Shown: positions 35,503-43,918 of the stretch, piece after piece
Layout: each line of letters starts with the position of its first letter
Numbering within the stretch: the first letter of the stretch is position 1
Assembly: GCA_022799355.1 (NCBI GenBank)
Contig: JAAWOG010000005.1
Coordinates: 1 to 64,000 of the forward strand
Length of the DNA stretch: 64,000 nt
Direction of reading: 5' to 3'
Source: Lachnospiraceae bacterium
GTDB lineage: Bacteria; Bacillota; Clostridia; Lachnospirales; Lachnospiraceae
Notes under the pieces: generated by a model
Told to the model about the DNA's origin: nothing
Database searches by the model: none
Seen by the model: the letters and a program-made list of their open reading frames with translations, nothing else
Program-made: the position numbers and the translations under genes

Positions 35503-35899
35503 AGCATATCAGAGAGATCTGGCGAAAGTTCGCCAGGAAAGAGCACAGGAACTTTTGGATGAGGCAAAGGAGTTATTGGATAAAGGGGCTTATAAATCTG
35601 CAAATAATAGAGCCTATTATGCTGTTGAAAAGAGTATAAAAGCTTTACTTGCCACAAAAGAAATAGATGCCTTTACTCATAATGGTGTATTAAAACAATT
35701 CAATTATTTTTTTATTTATCAGGGTGATAATACATTTACGGCGGAGGACTATCAGATAATAGCACAATCCGAACAGATCAGAAACGCTTCCGATTATGAT
35801 GATTTTTATATTGCAGTAAAGGATGAAAGCCAGCAACAGGTAGAAAATGCCGGATATATAGTAGGCAAAGTAGAAAGATATCTTAAAAATGAACGGTAA
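35495..35899 (+). CDS. HEPN-domain protein (partner of the MNT)
   Basis: 134 residues from the ATG at 35495, which overlaps the MNT stop and has GGAGG upstream; the ORF track start at 35378 is too early. The HEPN helix bundle is shown by AQELLDEAKELLDKGAYKSANNRAYYAVEKSIKALLATKE. The canonical RNase motif R-x4-6-H is not present: after NNRAYYAVEKS there is no His in range, and the nearest one is in FTHNGVLKQ. A toxin working by another residue set or a non-toxic accessory protein is possible. Its stop overlaps the miaA start, so it is coupled to miaA. Confidence 0.8.
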   Translation: MDKAYQRDLAKVRQERAQELLDEAKELLDKGAYKSANNRAYYAVEKSIKALLATKEIDAFTHNGVLKQFNYFFIYQGDNTFTAEDYQIIAQSEQIRNASDYDDFYIAVKDESQQQVENAGYIVGKVERYLKNER

Positions 35900-36875
35900 A
35901 AATCAAAACTACAATCGGGAAAAACTTCATGTGCTGCGTCCGCTGGTGATCCTGACAGGTCCTACTGCGGTCGGAAAGACAGCCGCTTCCATCGCGTTTG
36001 CAAAGGCGGTACGGGGAGAAATTATCTCCGCCGATTCCATGCAGGTCTACAGAGGCATGGATATCGGTTCGGCTAAGATCAGAAAAGAGGAAATGGACGG
36101 CGTTCCTCATCATCTTCTGGATATTCTGGAACCGGAGGAGCCTTTTCATGTCATGCTGTTTCAGCAGCTTGCCAAAAAAGCCATAGGAGAAATCTATGAC
36201 AGAGGGCATATCCCGATCCTGACAGGTGGTACGGGATTTTATATTCAGTCGGTGCTTTATGATATTGCTTTTACAGAAGAAACTGACACAACCGTCAGAA
36301 ATAGGTTGGAACAGGAAGCGGAAGAAAAAGGTGTGGAATATCTGCACGAAAAGCTTGCGAAAGTCGATCCGGTGACAGCGGAGCATATTCATGCCAACAA
36401 CGTAAAGCGGGTAATCCGGGCTCTGGAATTCTTTGAGCTGAACGGCTATCCTTTGTCCGAGCATAACGAGACCGAGCGCCGGAAAGCTTCCCCTTATCTG
36501 TTTCGGTATTATGTATTAAATGAGCCAAGGGAGCTTCTCTATAAGAAAATCGAAGACCGGGTTGAGAAGATGCTGGAAGAGGGGCTTGTTGCAGAGGTAG
36601 AGGCGCTTGAAAAAAAGGGCTGTACAAGGAACATGGTTTCCATGCAGGGGCTCGGCTACAAGGAGATACTGGACTATCTGGCGGGGCGTTGTACTCTGGA
36701 AGAGGCCGTGGATACGGTAAAAAAAGAAACCAGGCATTTTGCCAAACGCCAGCTTACCTGGTTTCGGCGGGAGAAGGAAGTGACATGGGTGGAGAAGAGT
36801 AACTTTCAGAACAGGGAGGAACTGATTCAATTTCTGCTCACGGATTATGCCGAACATATCGGAAGTAAATTATAA
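35889..36875 (+). CDS. miaA: tRNA dimethylallyltransferase
   Basis: 328 residues. MiaA isopentenylates A37 of tRNAs, giving the substrate of MiaB. The P-loop is LTGPTAVGKTAASIAFA, followed by ISADSMQVYRGMDIGSAK and DILEPEEPFHVMLF, then LTGGTGFYIQSVLY and the C-terminal YARRQLTWFR-type motif (here HFAKRQLTWFRREKEV). The gene overlaps the HEPN ORF by 11 bases. Position after mutL is the usual one in Firmicutes, interrupted here by the MNT/HEPN pair. Confidence 0.97.
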   Translation: MNGKNQNYNREKLHVLRPLVILTGPTAVGKTAASIAFAKAVRGEIISADSMQVYRGMDIGSAKIRKEEMDGVPHHLLDILEPEEPFHVMLFQQLAKKAIGEIYDRGHIPILTGGTGFYIQSVLYDIAFTEETDTTVRNRLEQEAEEKGVEYLHEKLAKVDPVTAEHIHANNVKRVIRALEFFELNGYPLSEHNETERRKASPYLFRYYVLNEPRELLYKKIEDRVEKMLEEGLVAEVEALEKKGCTRNMVSMQGLGYKEILDYLAGRCTLEEAVDTVKKETRHFAKRQLTWFRREKEVTWVEKSNFQNREELIQFLLTDYAEHIGSKL

Positions 36876-37009
36876 AGCGGCCGTATTTCAGACGGCGATA
36901 CAGGGAGAAGGCGACGGCATTGCAGACACAGGCAAAACGGCCTTCGTCAGTGAACCGGAGTGATAAAGCAATATGCGGAAGCACAAAACACTGGGAGGGC
37001 ACAATAGAT

Positions 37010-37588
37010 ATGCCAGAAAAAACAAGAGAATCTGATAAAACAAAATATCTGGAAACCGAGCGTCTGATTCTGCGGCACTGGAAAGAATCGGATGCGGAAA
37101 GTTTATACGAATATGCCAAAAGCCCCAATGTGGGACCGGTGGCCGGCTGGCCGGCGCATTCCGGCGTGGAGGAAAGCCTGGAAATCATAAGGACCGTTTT
37201 TGCGGCAGAGGAGACCTACGCGGTCTGCCTGAAAGAGGATAACAGGGCGATAGGATGCGCCGCGATCACAACAGGAGCCGAAAGTAATTTGAAACTGCCG
37301 GAAACGGAAGGGGAGATCGGCTACTGGATCGGGGTGCCCTTCTGGGGACAGGGACTGATACCGGAAGCCGTGAAAGAACTGATACGCCGCGGGTTTGAGG
37401 AACTGAATCTGCAAAAACTCTGGTGCGGATATTTTGAAGGAAATACAAAGTCCAAGCGGGTACAGGAAAAATGCGGATTTATTTACCATCATACCAATAA
37501 GGATATGCACTGGAAACTGATGGATGATATCAGGACGGAACATGTGACCTGCCTGACAAGGGAAGAATGGGAGAAGAAATTCATTTAG
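37010..37588 (+). CDS. RimJ/RimL-type GNAT acetyltransferase
   Basis: 193 residues from the ATG at 37010 (GGGAGG 11 bases upstream); the ORF track start at 36920 has no ribosome binding site. Typical RimJ/RimL opening LETERLILRHWKESDAE, then the acetyl-CoA region IGYWIGVPFWGQGLIPEAVKEL and NTKSKRVQEKCGFIYHH. Enzymes of this branch acetylate N termini or small amines. Located 134 bases after miaA and followed by an R2 repeat, so probably the end of a transcript. Confidence 0.85.
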   Translation: MPEKTRESDKTKYLETERLILRHWKESDAESLYEYAKSPNVGPVAGWPAHSGVEESLEIIRTVFAAEETYAVCLKEDNRAIGCAAITTGAESNLKLPETEGEIGYWIGVPFWGQGLIPEAVKELIRRGFEELNLQKLWCGYFEGNTKSKRVQEKCGFIYHHTNKDMHWKLMDDIRTEHVTCLTREEWEKKFI

Positions 37589-37656
37589 TTTACATTGCCG
37601 GACACCGGGAGGAACATAAAATCCTTCCGGCCGGATAAATGGCTTAACGAAATGAC
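37588..37656 (-). repeat. R2 dispersed repeat, copy 2 (reverse orientation)
   Basis: On the minus strand it reads GTCATTTCGTTAAGCCATTT (the first 20 bases identical to the copy at 60316), then ATCCGGCCGGAAGGAT, which is absent from that copy, then TTTATGTTCCTCCCGG and ending GGCAATGTAAAC. The inner TCCGGCCGGA is palindromic. It begins directly at the stop of the acetyltransferase gene. Confidence 0.7.
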
Positions 37657-37663
37657 GTTGTAC

Positions 37664-37692
37664 TTGACAGGATCATTTGGTTATCCTATGAT
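37664..37692 (+). promoter_or_regulatory. Strong sigma-A promoter of the subtilase gene
   Basis: TTGACA (37664-37669), 17-base spacer, TATGAT (37687-37692): near consensus. It directly precedes a 15-bp perfect inverted repeat and an AAGGAGG site, so it drives the peptidase gene alone. AGGAT/ATCCT also form a small inverted repeat within the spacer. Confidence 0.85.
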
Positions 37693-37720
37693 GATATATA
37701 GATCATCTATATATCATCAT
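37688..37720 (+). promoter_or_regulatory. Operator-like 15-bp perfect inverted repeat over the -10 and start region
   Basis: ATGATGATATATAGA, a TCA loop, then its exact complement TCTATATATCATCAT. It overlaps the -10 and the expected transcription start. The position is that of a repressor operator. The AT-rich stem is weak as a terminator and has no following T-run. Confidence 0.65.
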
Positions 37721-37734
37721 CAAGGAGGAATACC

Positions 37735-38985
37735 ATGAAAAAGAAGCCTGTTTTACTTATTGTCACAATACTTGCAGCAGCCGGTGTTTTTTTATTTTTG
37801 TTTCTGTCCGGTGTTTTTTTCATGCCGGTCACAGGGCGGGTATCGGATAAAGCTTATCGGGAAGAACGGAAATCCTTTTACAGACGCGAGGAATACGGTG
37901 TATGGGAAAGAGGGACTCTCCTTGAATTGCCGGCACAGGATATCAATATGGGACTCGATATACGAAGCTATGATATCTCCGCGCTTGACCTGACGGATCA
38001 GGAGGCTGTCTTATCCGGGGTGACTTATGATTCGGCTACCGTTTTTCCGGACAGGCTTCCGAACGGGTTTGATCCGGAGCGGATTATGGAAATCGGAAAA
38101 AATCCGGGGCTTGGCATCCGGACACTGCACGAGAAGGGAATTACCGGAAAGGGCATCAGCATTGCCATCGTAGATCAGGCGCTGAACCCGGACCATACGG
38201 AATATGCGGATCAGTTGATAAGCTACGAACTGCTTCACTGCTGTGACACTGCCGCGCAGATGCACGGCAGCGCCGTAACCAGCATTGCCGTCGGAAAAAA
38301 CTGCGGTGTGGCGCCGGACGCTAAAGTCTATTATATTGCCTCTACCTTTGGCAGATACGGATCGAACGGTATGAAAATGAACCTGCAATATATGGCGGAT
38401 GGTATCGACAGGATTCTGGAAATCAATACACTGCTGCCGGAAGATCGCAAAATACGCGTCATCTCCATCTCGAGGGGATTTACATCCGAAAAGGGGGCGG
38501 ATGCGGTCCGACAGGCTATTGAACGGGCAAAGGAAGCGGGCGTGTTTGTGATTACCACCACGCCGGAAGATCACTATGGCTTTACCCTGATGGGGCTGGG
38601 GAAGGAACTCACTGCGGATCCCGATGATATGGCGTCCTACGGACCGGGACATTTCTGGAGTGACTATTTTTACAACGGTGAGACCGCCGATACCGCCCAT
38701 ATGCTGCTTGTGCCGATGGATGCCAGAACTTATGCATCCTGGAACAGCACGGACGGCTATGAGTTTGCCGCATCCGGGGGACTGAGCTGGTCGGTTCCCT
38801 GGATGGCAGGATTGTTTGCGCTATGTCTGCAGGTGGATGAGGATCTGACGCCGGAATATTTTCTCCGGAAAGCTTTTGAAACCGGAACGGTAAAAACCGT
38901 GGAATATCAGGGCGGGACCTACGAACTTGGGACAATCATAAATCCGCCGGCTCTGATAGAAGCGCTGAGTCAGCAAAAGAACTGA
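37735..38985 (+). CDS. Membrane-anchored S8 (subtilisin-like) peptidase
   Basis: 416 residues, AAGGAGG upstream. One N-terminal anchor helix (VLLIVTILAAAGVFLFLFLSGVFF). The catalytic Asp is in ISIAIVDQALNPDH, the His in AQMHGSAVTSIAVG followed by GVAPDAKVYYI, and the Ser in GLSWSVPWMAG, equivalent to the usual GTSMATPHVAG. The oxyanion Asn expected in the AAGN motif is not seen: the segment reads VFVITTTPEDHYG. Likely active with altered kinetics or specific for a special substrate outside the membrane. Monocistronic, under an isolated promoter and operator-like palindrome. Confidence 0.8.
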   Translation: MKKKPVLLIVTILAAAGVFLFLFLSGVFFMPVTGRVSDKAYREERKSFYRREEYGVWERGTLLELPAQDINMGLDIRSYDISALDLTDQEAVLSGVTYDSATVFPDRLPNGFDPERIMEIGKNPGLGIRTLHEKGITGKGISIAIVDQALNPDHTEYADQLISYELLHCCDTAAQMHGSAVTSIAVGKNCGVAPDAKVYYIASTFGRYGSNGMKMNLQYMADGIDRILEINTLLPEDRKIRVISISRGFTSEKGADAVRQAIERAKEAGVFVITTTPEDHYGFTLMGLGKELTADPDDMASYGPGHFWSDYFYNGETADTAHMLLVPMDARTYASWNSTDGYEFAASGGLSWSVPWMAGLFALCLQVDEDLTPEYFLRKAFETGTVKTVEYQGGTYELGTIINPPALIEALSQQKN

Positions 38986-39273
38986 AACAGCGATTTGTGC
39001 CTGCACGTTGCCTGACACAAACCTGTCGCTGAAAGTCGGAGATATTTCAACGTTAAAAATACACTTACTTTCTTTTGTGATCGGATGCCTGCTCGGCGCC
39101 GTATGCATATTAAGTAAGATCATAAGCTGAAAGCCACCTGTCAATCAATGAAAAACAGCAGTTAGCGTAACAAAACGGTACGCCAAAACTACCTTCATGA
39201 AACAAAAAGCATAAAAAACAAAACAAAAAATACATAAAACAGTAAAAAGAAAGCACAGGTACGAAAAATATAA
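38986..39273 (+). other. Gap with a possible decayed membrane-protein 3' end
   Basis: 288 bases without an intact gene. A stop-free frame from about 38990 to 39130 encodes an end like LKIHLLSFVIGCLLGAVC, a good membrane helix before a stop, with no start codon. It looks like the tail of a lost integral membrane protein, of a type I cannot name. After it comes an A-rich stretch of about 100 bases before the next start. CAGCGATTTGTG and its approximate complement CACAAACCTGTCGCTG form an imperfect hairpin at 38986-39030 without a T-run. Confidence 0.3.
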
Positions 39274-40608
39274 ATGGAACAGAAAAAACAAAAAGAACAG
39301 ACAGCACAAAAAACACTAATGAGGCAATACTATCAACATCTCGGGATTTCCCCGCAGGTCTACGGATTCTGCCAGAATATCTGGGAATCTTTGTCTGAGC
39401 GTTTTCAAAAGATCGATGCCGTATCGGAGGCTAACCAGTTAAAGGTATTAAAAGCATTACAGGAAAATCAGGTGTCGGAGGCCTGCATGCTTGGCACCAC
39501 AGGCTACGGCTATAATGATCTTGGGCGTGATACGCTGGAAAAGGTATATGCCGGGATTTTCCATACGGAGGACGCTCTGGTGCGCCCCCAGATCACCTGC
39601 GGCACCCACGCGCTGGCGCTGGCGCTGATGAGCAACCTGCGCCCCGGGGATGAACTGTTATCGCCCGTGGGAAAACCCTATGACACACTGGAGGAAGTGA
39701 TCGGCATCCGCCCGTCAAAGGGCTCTTTGGCGGAATACGGGATCACTTACGCCCAGGTGGACCTTCTGCCGGACGGGGGTTTTGACTTTGACGGTATCAA
39801 AAAAGCGATCAACGAACGGACAAAGCTTGTGACGATACAGCGTTCCAAAGGCTATGCCACAAGGCCCACACTTTCCGTTAAACGGATCGGGGAACTGATC
39901 GCTTTTATCAAAGAGATAAAGCCGGATGTACTCTGTATGGTGGACAACTGTTACGGAGAGTTTGTGGAACCCCTGGAACCCACCGATGTGGGAGCGGATA
40001 TGGCGGTGGGCTCTCTGATCAAAAATCCGGGCGGCGGACTTGCGCCGATCGGCGGGTATATTGCCGGGAAAAGGGAATGTGTGGAACATGCGGCGTTCCG
40101 GCTTACCAGTCCGGGACTGGGCAAGGAAGTGGGCGCTTCCCTGGGCATTTTAAGCGCCTTTTATGAAGGACTGTTCCTTGCCCCGAACGTAACGGCATGC
40201 GCTCTAAAAGGCGCCGTATTTGCGGCGAACGTCTATGAAAAGCTGGGCTTTCAGGTTATGCCGGACGGAAGGGCAAAGCGGCATGATATTATCCAGGCGG
40301 TAAGCTTTCAAAACCCGGAGGGACTGATCGCCTTCTGTGAAGGCATCCAGGCGGCATCCCCGGTGGATTCCCATGTGCGGCCGGAGCCCTGGGATATGCC
40401 CGGATATGACGCCAAAGTCATTATGGCTGCCGGCGCTTTTGTTTCCGGCTCTTCCATTGAATTGTCCGCCGACGGGCCGTTAAAAGAGCCCTATGCCGCC
40501 TATTTTCAGGGGGGAATCACCTGGCAGCATGCGAAGTTCGGCATTATGCGGTCTTTGCAGGCTCTTGTCGATAAAGGGGTTGTTTTATCGGATGCTTTGG
40601 AATTATGA
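39274..40608 (+). CDS. Methionine gamma-lyase-like PLP enzyme (aluminium-resistance protein family)
   Basis: 444 residues. PLP fold type I, as shown by ITCGTHALALALMSNLRPGD, DNCYGEFVEPLEPTDVGAD and the PLP-binding Lys in VGSLIKNPGGGLAPIGGY. The family (Met_gamma_lyase) is annotated as aluminium-resistance or methionine gamma-lyase-like; actual substrate is uncertain. Neither the ATG at 39274 nor the one at 39319 has a Shine-Dalgarno site; related proteins usually begin near the latter (MRQYYQHLGIS), so the first 15 residues may not be made. Confidence 0.85.
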   Translation: MEQKKQKEQTAQKTLMRQYYQHLGISPQVYGFCQNIWESLSERFQKIDAVSEANQLKVLKALQENQVSEACMLGTTGYGYNDLGRDTLEKVYAGIFHTEDALVRPQITCGTHALALALMSNLRPGDELLSPVGKPYDTLEEVIGIRPSKGSLAEYGITYAQVDLLPDGGFDFDGIKKAINERTKLVTIQRSKGYATRPTLSVKRIGELIAFIKEIKPDVLCMVDNCYGEFVEPLEPTDVGADMAVGSLIKNPGGGLAPIGGYIAGKRECVEHAAFRLTSPGLGKEVGASLGILSAFYEGLFLAPNVTACALKGAVFAANVYEKLGFQVMPDGRAKRHDIIQAVSFQNPEGLIAFCEGIQAASPVDSHVRPEPWDMPGYDAKVIMAAGAFVSGSSIELSADGPLKEPYAAYFQGGITWQHAKFGIMRSLQALVDKGVVLSDALEL

Positions 40609-40771
40609 GGACAAATTTTGTCTAAAAAAGTGGGGGTTTTTATGTACAGGGGTGGAATTTTGTGGTAGTATGTTATATGTTATCAGATGTGGAGTGTCAG
40701 GATAGAAAAAAGGCGGATAATTTCCGTATAGTATTCCAGATATTGTAAATACTATGAAGGAATTACCAGTT

Positions 40772-41482
40772 ATGAGCCTTCTGCCCGGAGAGAGGAAAGG
40801 AAGGCCTATGCATTCACATGATATGAAGCCGTACGAGGTGGTAAAAGAGTACGGCGCGGAAGAACTGAAGGATGACGAGCTGCTTGCCGTGTTTATCCGA
40901 ACGGGCACAAAGGAGAAAAACGCGGTGGAGGTAGCAGGTCAGATCCTGGACGGTTTTCCCGAGAGAAACCTTTTGGGACTCTGCCATATTCCCTGGAAAG
41001 AACTGATGAAGATTCCGGGAATCGGTGAGGTGAAAGCGATCAAACTCAAATGCCTGGCGGAACTGGCGAGGCGGATTTCCGTGACGGAGGCGAAAAAAGG
41101 TCTGAAATTTGACCGCCCGGCGACCATATGGCAGTATTATAAAGAGCGTCTGCGGCATGAAGAGCGGGAGAGGGTAATCCTGATCATGCTGGATCAAAAG
41201 CTGAATATGATCTGCGACGCCGTTTTGTCCATCGGTACGGTAAGGGAGTGTATTGTTTCACCGAGAGAGTTGTTTTTAATGGCGCTGAAAGAAAAAGCGG
41301 TACAGATCATGCTGCTGCACAATCACCCCAGCGGTGATCCCGAACCAAGCAGGGCGGATCTGGAAATTACGGAGCGGGTAAGGCTGCTTGGGGCTATGCT
41401 GGAGATACCGCTTGTCGATCACATAATTATCGGAGATAAAACATATTGCAGTCTGCGGGAAAAAGGATATTTGGCAAAGTAG
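40772..41482 (+). CDS. radC: RadC-family JAB/MPN-domain protein
   Basis: 236 residues from the ATG at 40772 (GAAGGAA ten bases upstream) rather than 40754. An N-terminal helix-hairpin-helix region (LMKIPGIGEVKAIKLK) is followed by the JAB metalloprotease-like domain with HNHPSGDPEPSRAD, which carries the metal ligands. Despite its name a repair role is not established. Next to mreB, as in many Firmicutes. A small inverted repeat ATAGTATT/AATACTAT overlaps the 40754 ATG. Confidence 0.9.
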   Translation: MSLLPGERKGRPMHSHDMKPYEVVKEYGAEELKDDELLAVFIRTGTKEKNAVEVAGQILDGFPERNLLGLCHIPWKELMKIPGIGEVKAIKLKCLAELARRISVTEAKKGLKFDRPATIWQYYKERLRHEERERVILIMLDQKLNMICDAVLSIGTVRECIVSPRELFLMALKEKAVQIMLLHNHPSGDPEPSRADLEITERVRLLGAMLEIPLVDHIIIGDKTYCSLREKGYLAK

Positions 41483-41513
41483 CGCCGCTGCGTTACATGA
41501 AAGGAGTACGGTT

Positions 41514-42524
41514 TTGGCTAACAATATTTTCGGAATTGATCTGGGGACAAATAACATCAAGATCTATAACAGGGGCGATGATTCCATTATGGTGGAAAAA
41601 AATATGATCGCCATTGAGAATAAAAAGAACCTGTTTGCCTACGGGGATTCCGCTTATGAGATGTATGAGAAGGCGCCGGGGAATATTCAGATTTCCTATC
41701 CCCTCAGTAATGGCGTGATTGCGGATATTCATAATATGGAAACGCTGGTCAGATATTTTATCAACGACTTATCCAGAGGAGCCATCAAACCTGCCGACTT
41801 TTATATCGCGGTGCCGACGGATGTGACGGAAGTGGAGAAGAGGGCCTTTTATGACCTGATCCGTGATGCGGGCGTTAAGGCAAAACGGATTATGATTGTA
41901 GAAAAAGCGGTTGCCGATGGGTTAGGGCTCGATATCGACGTAAAAAATTCCCAGGGCGTGCTGGTTGTCAATGTAGGTTATGATACTACGGAAATTTCCA
42001 TCCTTTCTCTCGGCGGTATCGTGCTGAGCCGTCTGATTAAAGTGGGCGGCCTTAAATTTGACGATGCGATCCGGGCTGCGGTGCGGAAGGAGTTCAGCCT
42101 TCTGATTGGCGGAAAGACCGCTGAAAACGTGAAATTTGCCTTAGCGGACCTGGAGAAGGAAGGAAAAGGCGCACAGGTCTTTGGCAGAGATATTGTGACA
42201 GGACTGCCGGTGGAGCGCGAGATTCCCACCAGCCTTGTGGATGCCTGCCTGACGGAAAACTTTAATATGATCATAGATAATGTAAAAGTGATCCTGGAAA
42301 GGACGCCGCCCGAACTTGCCGCGGACATTTACAGACACGGCGTATACCTGACCGGCGGCGCGTCCAAAGTAAATCATCTGGCGGAGCTGATCAGTACCGG
42401 TACCGGCTTAAAGGTCAATGTTGCCGCGGAACCGATGAACAGCGTGGTACTCGGCATTGCCAAGATTATCAAGGATGATAACTATAAATCGGTAGCATAT
42501 TCTATTGAAGGAATGAGCAAATGA
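41514..42524 (+). CDS. mreB: MreB-family actin-like protein, divergent
   Basis: 336 residues, TTG start with AAAGGAG upstream. MreB filaments guide lateral-wall synthesis. The first phosphate loop FGIDLGTNNIKIY is conserved. The second is altered: VVNVGYDTTEISILSLGG instead of VVDIGGGTTEVAVISLGG, so the usual Asp is Asn and two of the three Gly are changed. The acidic pair of the EEPMAA region reads EKAVAD. Other parts, such as YPLSNGVIAD and VPTDVTEVEKRA, follow the family. It overlaps mreC by 4 bases. Confidence 0.9.
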   Translation: MANNIFGIDLGTNNIKIYNRGDDSIMVEKNMIAIENKKNLFAYGDSAYEMYEKAPGNIQISYPLSNGVIADIHNMETLVRYFINDLSRGAIKPADFYIAVPTDVTEVEKRAFYDLIRDAGVKAKRIMIVEKAVADGLGLDIDVKNSQGVLVVNVGYDTTEISILSLGGIVLSRLIKVGGLKFDDAIRAAVRKEFSLLIGGKTAENVKFALADLEKEGKGAQVFGRDIVTGLPVEREIPTSLVDACLTENFNMIIDNVKVILERTPPELAADIYRHGVYLTGGASKVNHLAELISTGTGLKVNVAAEPMNSVVLGIAKIIKDDNYKSVAYSIEGMSK

Positions 42525-43390
42525 GTCCAGTGATAAAGCAAAAAGGAGAAAAATTTACATTACCGAGTAAATATCTCCTTTTTATTTTAACAATCCTGTG
42601 CACGGGGCTGATGGTCCTTACCTTTACGACCTCGGCGCTGAGCACCCCTCTGTCCTATGCGGCAGGTTTTCTGGTAGTTCCTTTTGAAAAGGGCATTTCA
42701 AAGATCGGCAGTTATTTAAATGAGCGGACGGAAATGCTGCAGGAGATCCAGAACTTGATAGAAGAAAATGAGTCCCTGAAACAGCAGGTGGCGGATCTCA
42801 CCAATGAAAATATCTCTCTGCAGCAGGATAGGTTTGAGCTGACCAATTTAAGGCAGCTCTATCAGCTTGACGCAGAATATGCCGAATATGAGAAGATCGG
42901 CGCGCGTGTCATATCCAAGGACAGCGGCAACTGGTACCACTCCTTTGTCATTGATAAGGGAACGGACGACGGCATCGAGGAGAACATGAATGTGATAGCC
43001 GGCGCAGGACTGGTGGGAAGAGTAACTTCCGTGGGGAAAAACTGGGCAAAGGTGACGACAATCATCAGCGACAATGTCAGCGTCAGCGGCACGGTGCTTT
43101 CCACTTCCACAAATATGGTCATTACAGGCAATCTGGAAACCTATGCGGACGGATTGATAGAGTTTGGCAAGATGGTGGACGAGAAAAATCAGGTGGTGAC
43201 AGGGGACAAGCTTGTGACCTCCAATATCAGTGACCACTATCTTCCCGGTATTTTGATCGGCTACATATCCAGCCTGAATACCGATTCCAATAACCTGACA
43301 AAATCCGGTTATGTGACTCCCGCCGTAGATTTTTCCCACTTAGAAGAAGTTCTGGTTATTTTGGAGCAAAAAAAGACGATCGGGGAATAA
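42521..43390 (+). CDS. mreC: Rod shape-determining protein MreC
   Basis: 289 residues. One N-terminal membrane helix (YLLFILTILCTGLMVLTFTTS), a coiled coil (NLIEENESLKQQVADLTNENISLQ) and two beta-barrel domains containing VIDKGTDDGIEENMNVI and GLVGRVTSVGKNWAKVTTI. MreC is an extracellular scaffold joining MreB to PBP2. The start overlaps mreB (ATGA), and mreD begins right after its stop. Confidence 0.95.
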   Translation: MSPVIKQKGEKFTLPSKYLLFILTILCTGLMVLTFTTSALSTPLSYAAGFLVVPFEKGISKIGSYLNERTEMLQEIQNLIEENESLKQQVADLTNENISLQQDRFELTNLRQLYQLDAEYAEYEKIGARVISKDSGNWYHSFVIDKGTDDGIEENMNVIAGAGLVGRVTSVGKNWAKVTTIISDNVSVSGTVLSTSTNMVITGNLETYADGLIEFGKMVDEKNQVVTGDKLVTSNISDHYLPGILIGYISSLNTDSNNLTKSGYVTPAVDFSHLEEVLVILEQKKTIGE

Positions 43391-43918
43391 ATGCGTAAAA
43401 GAGTATTATCCGTTATATTTTTATTCATCATGTTTTTCTGCTTTCTATTGCAGTGTACTATGTTTAAAAAGCTGAGTTTCGGCGGGATCAGCCCTAATCT
43501 GCTTATTATCACCACAACCTCCGTAGGGTTTATGAGAGGAGAGAAGCAGGGACTGCTGGCGGGCTTTATCAGCGGATTGTTTATCGATATCTTTTTCGGG
43601 GATGTGATCGGGCTCTATGCCATGATCTACATGTATATCGGTTTTCTGAACGGGAAGTTCAGCAGAATTTTTTATCCGGAAGATATAAAACTCCCGCTGG
43701 CACTGATTACACTGAGTGATCTTTCCTATGGCATGATCTGCTATATCGTATTGTTTTTACTGCGGGGCAGGCTTAATTTCCTCTATTTTTTCCGGCGCAT
43801 CATTATACCGGAGGCGGTTTATACGATTGTGATGAGTATTATTCTATATCCTATTCTGCTGTATTGTTATAAACGGCTGAATGTGGATGATAACAGGAGC
43901 GAAGCAGACTTTGTTTGA
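43391..43918 (+). CDS. mreD: Rod shape-determining protein MreD
   Basis: 175 residues, polytopic with about five helices: FLFIMFFCFLLQCTMF, LLAGFISGLFIDIFFGDVIG, AMIYMYIGFLNG and so on. The motif GFISGLFIDIFFGDVIGLYA is typical of MreD. It starts one base after the mreC stop, and the PBP2 frame starts inside its 3' end. Confidence 0.9.
   Translation: MRKRVLSVIFLFIMFFCFLLQCTMFKKLSFGGISPNLLIITTTSVGFMRGEKQGLLAGFISGLFIDIFFGDVIGLYAMIYMYIGFLNGKFSRIFYPEDIKLPLALITLSDLSYGMICYIVLFLLRGRLNFLYFFRRIIIPEAVYTIVMSIILYPILLYCYKRLNVDDNRSEADFV

Noticed and set aside
37690-37720. Palindrome before the subtilase as a transcription terminator
   Set aside because: Stem is almost entirely A/T and there is no following T-run; it overlaps the -10, so an operator is the better reading.
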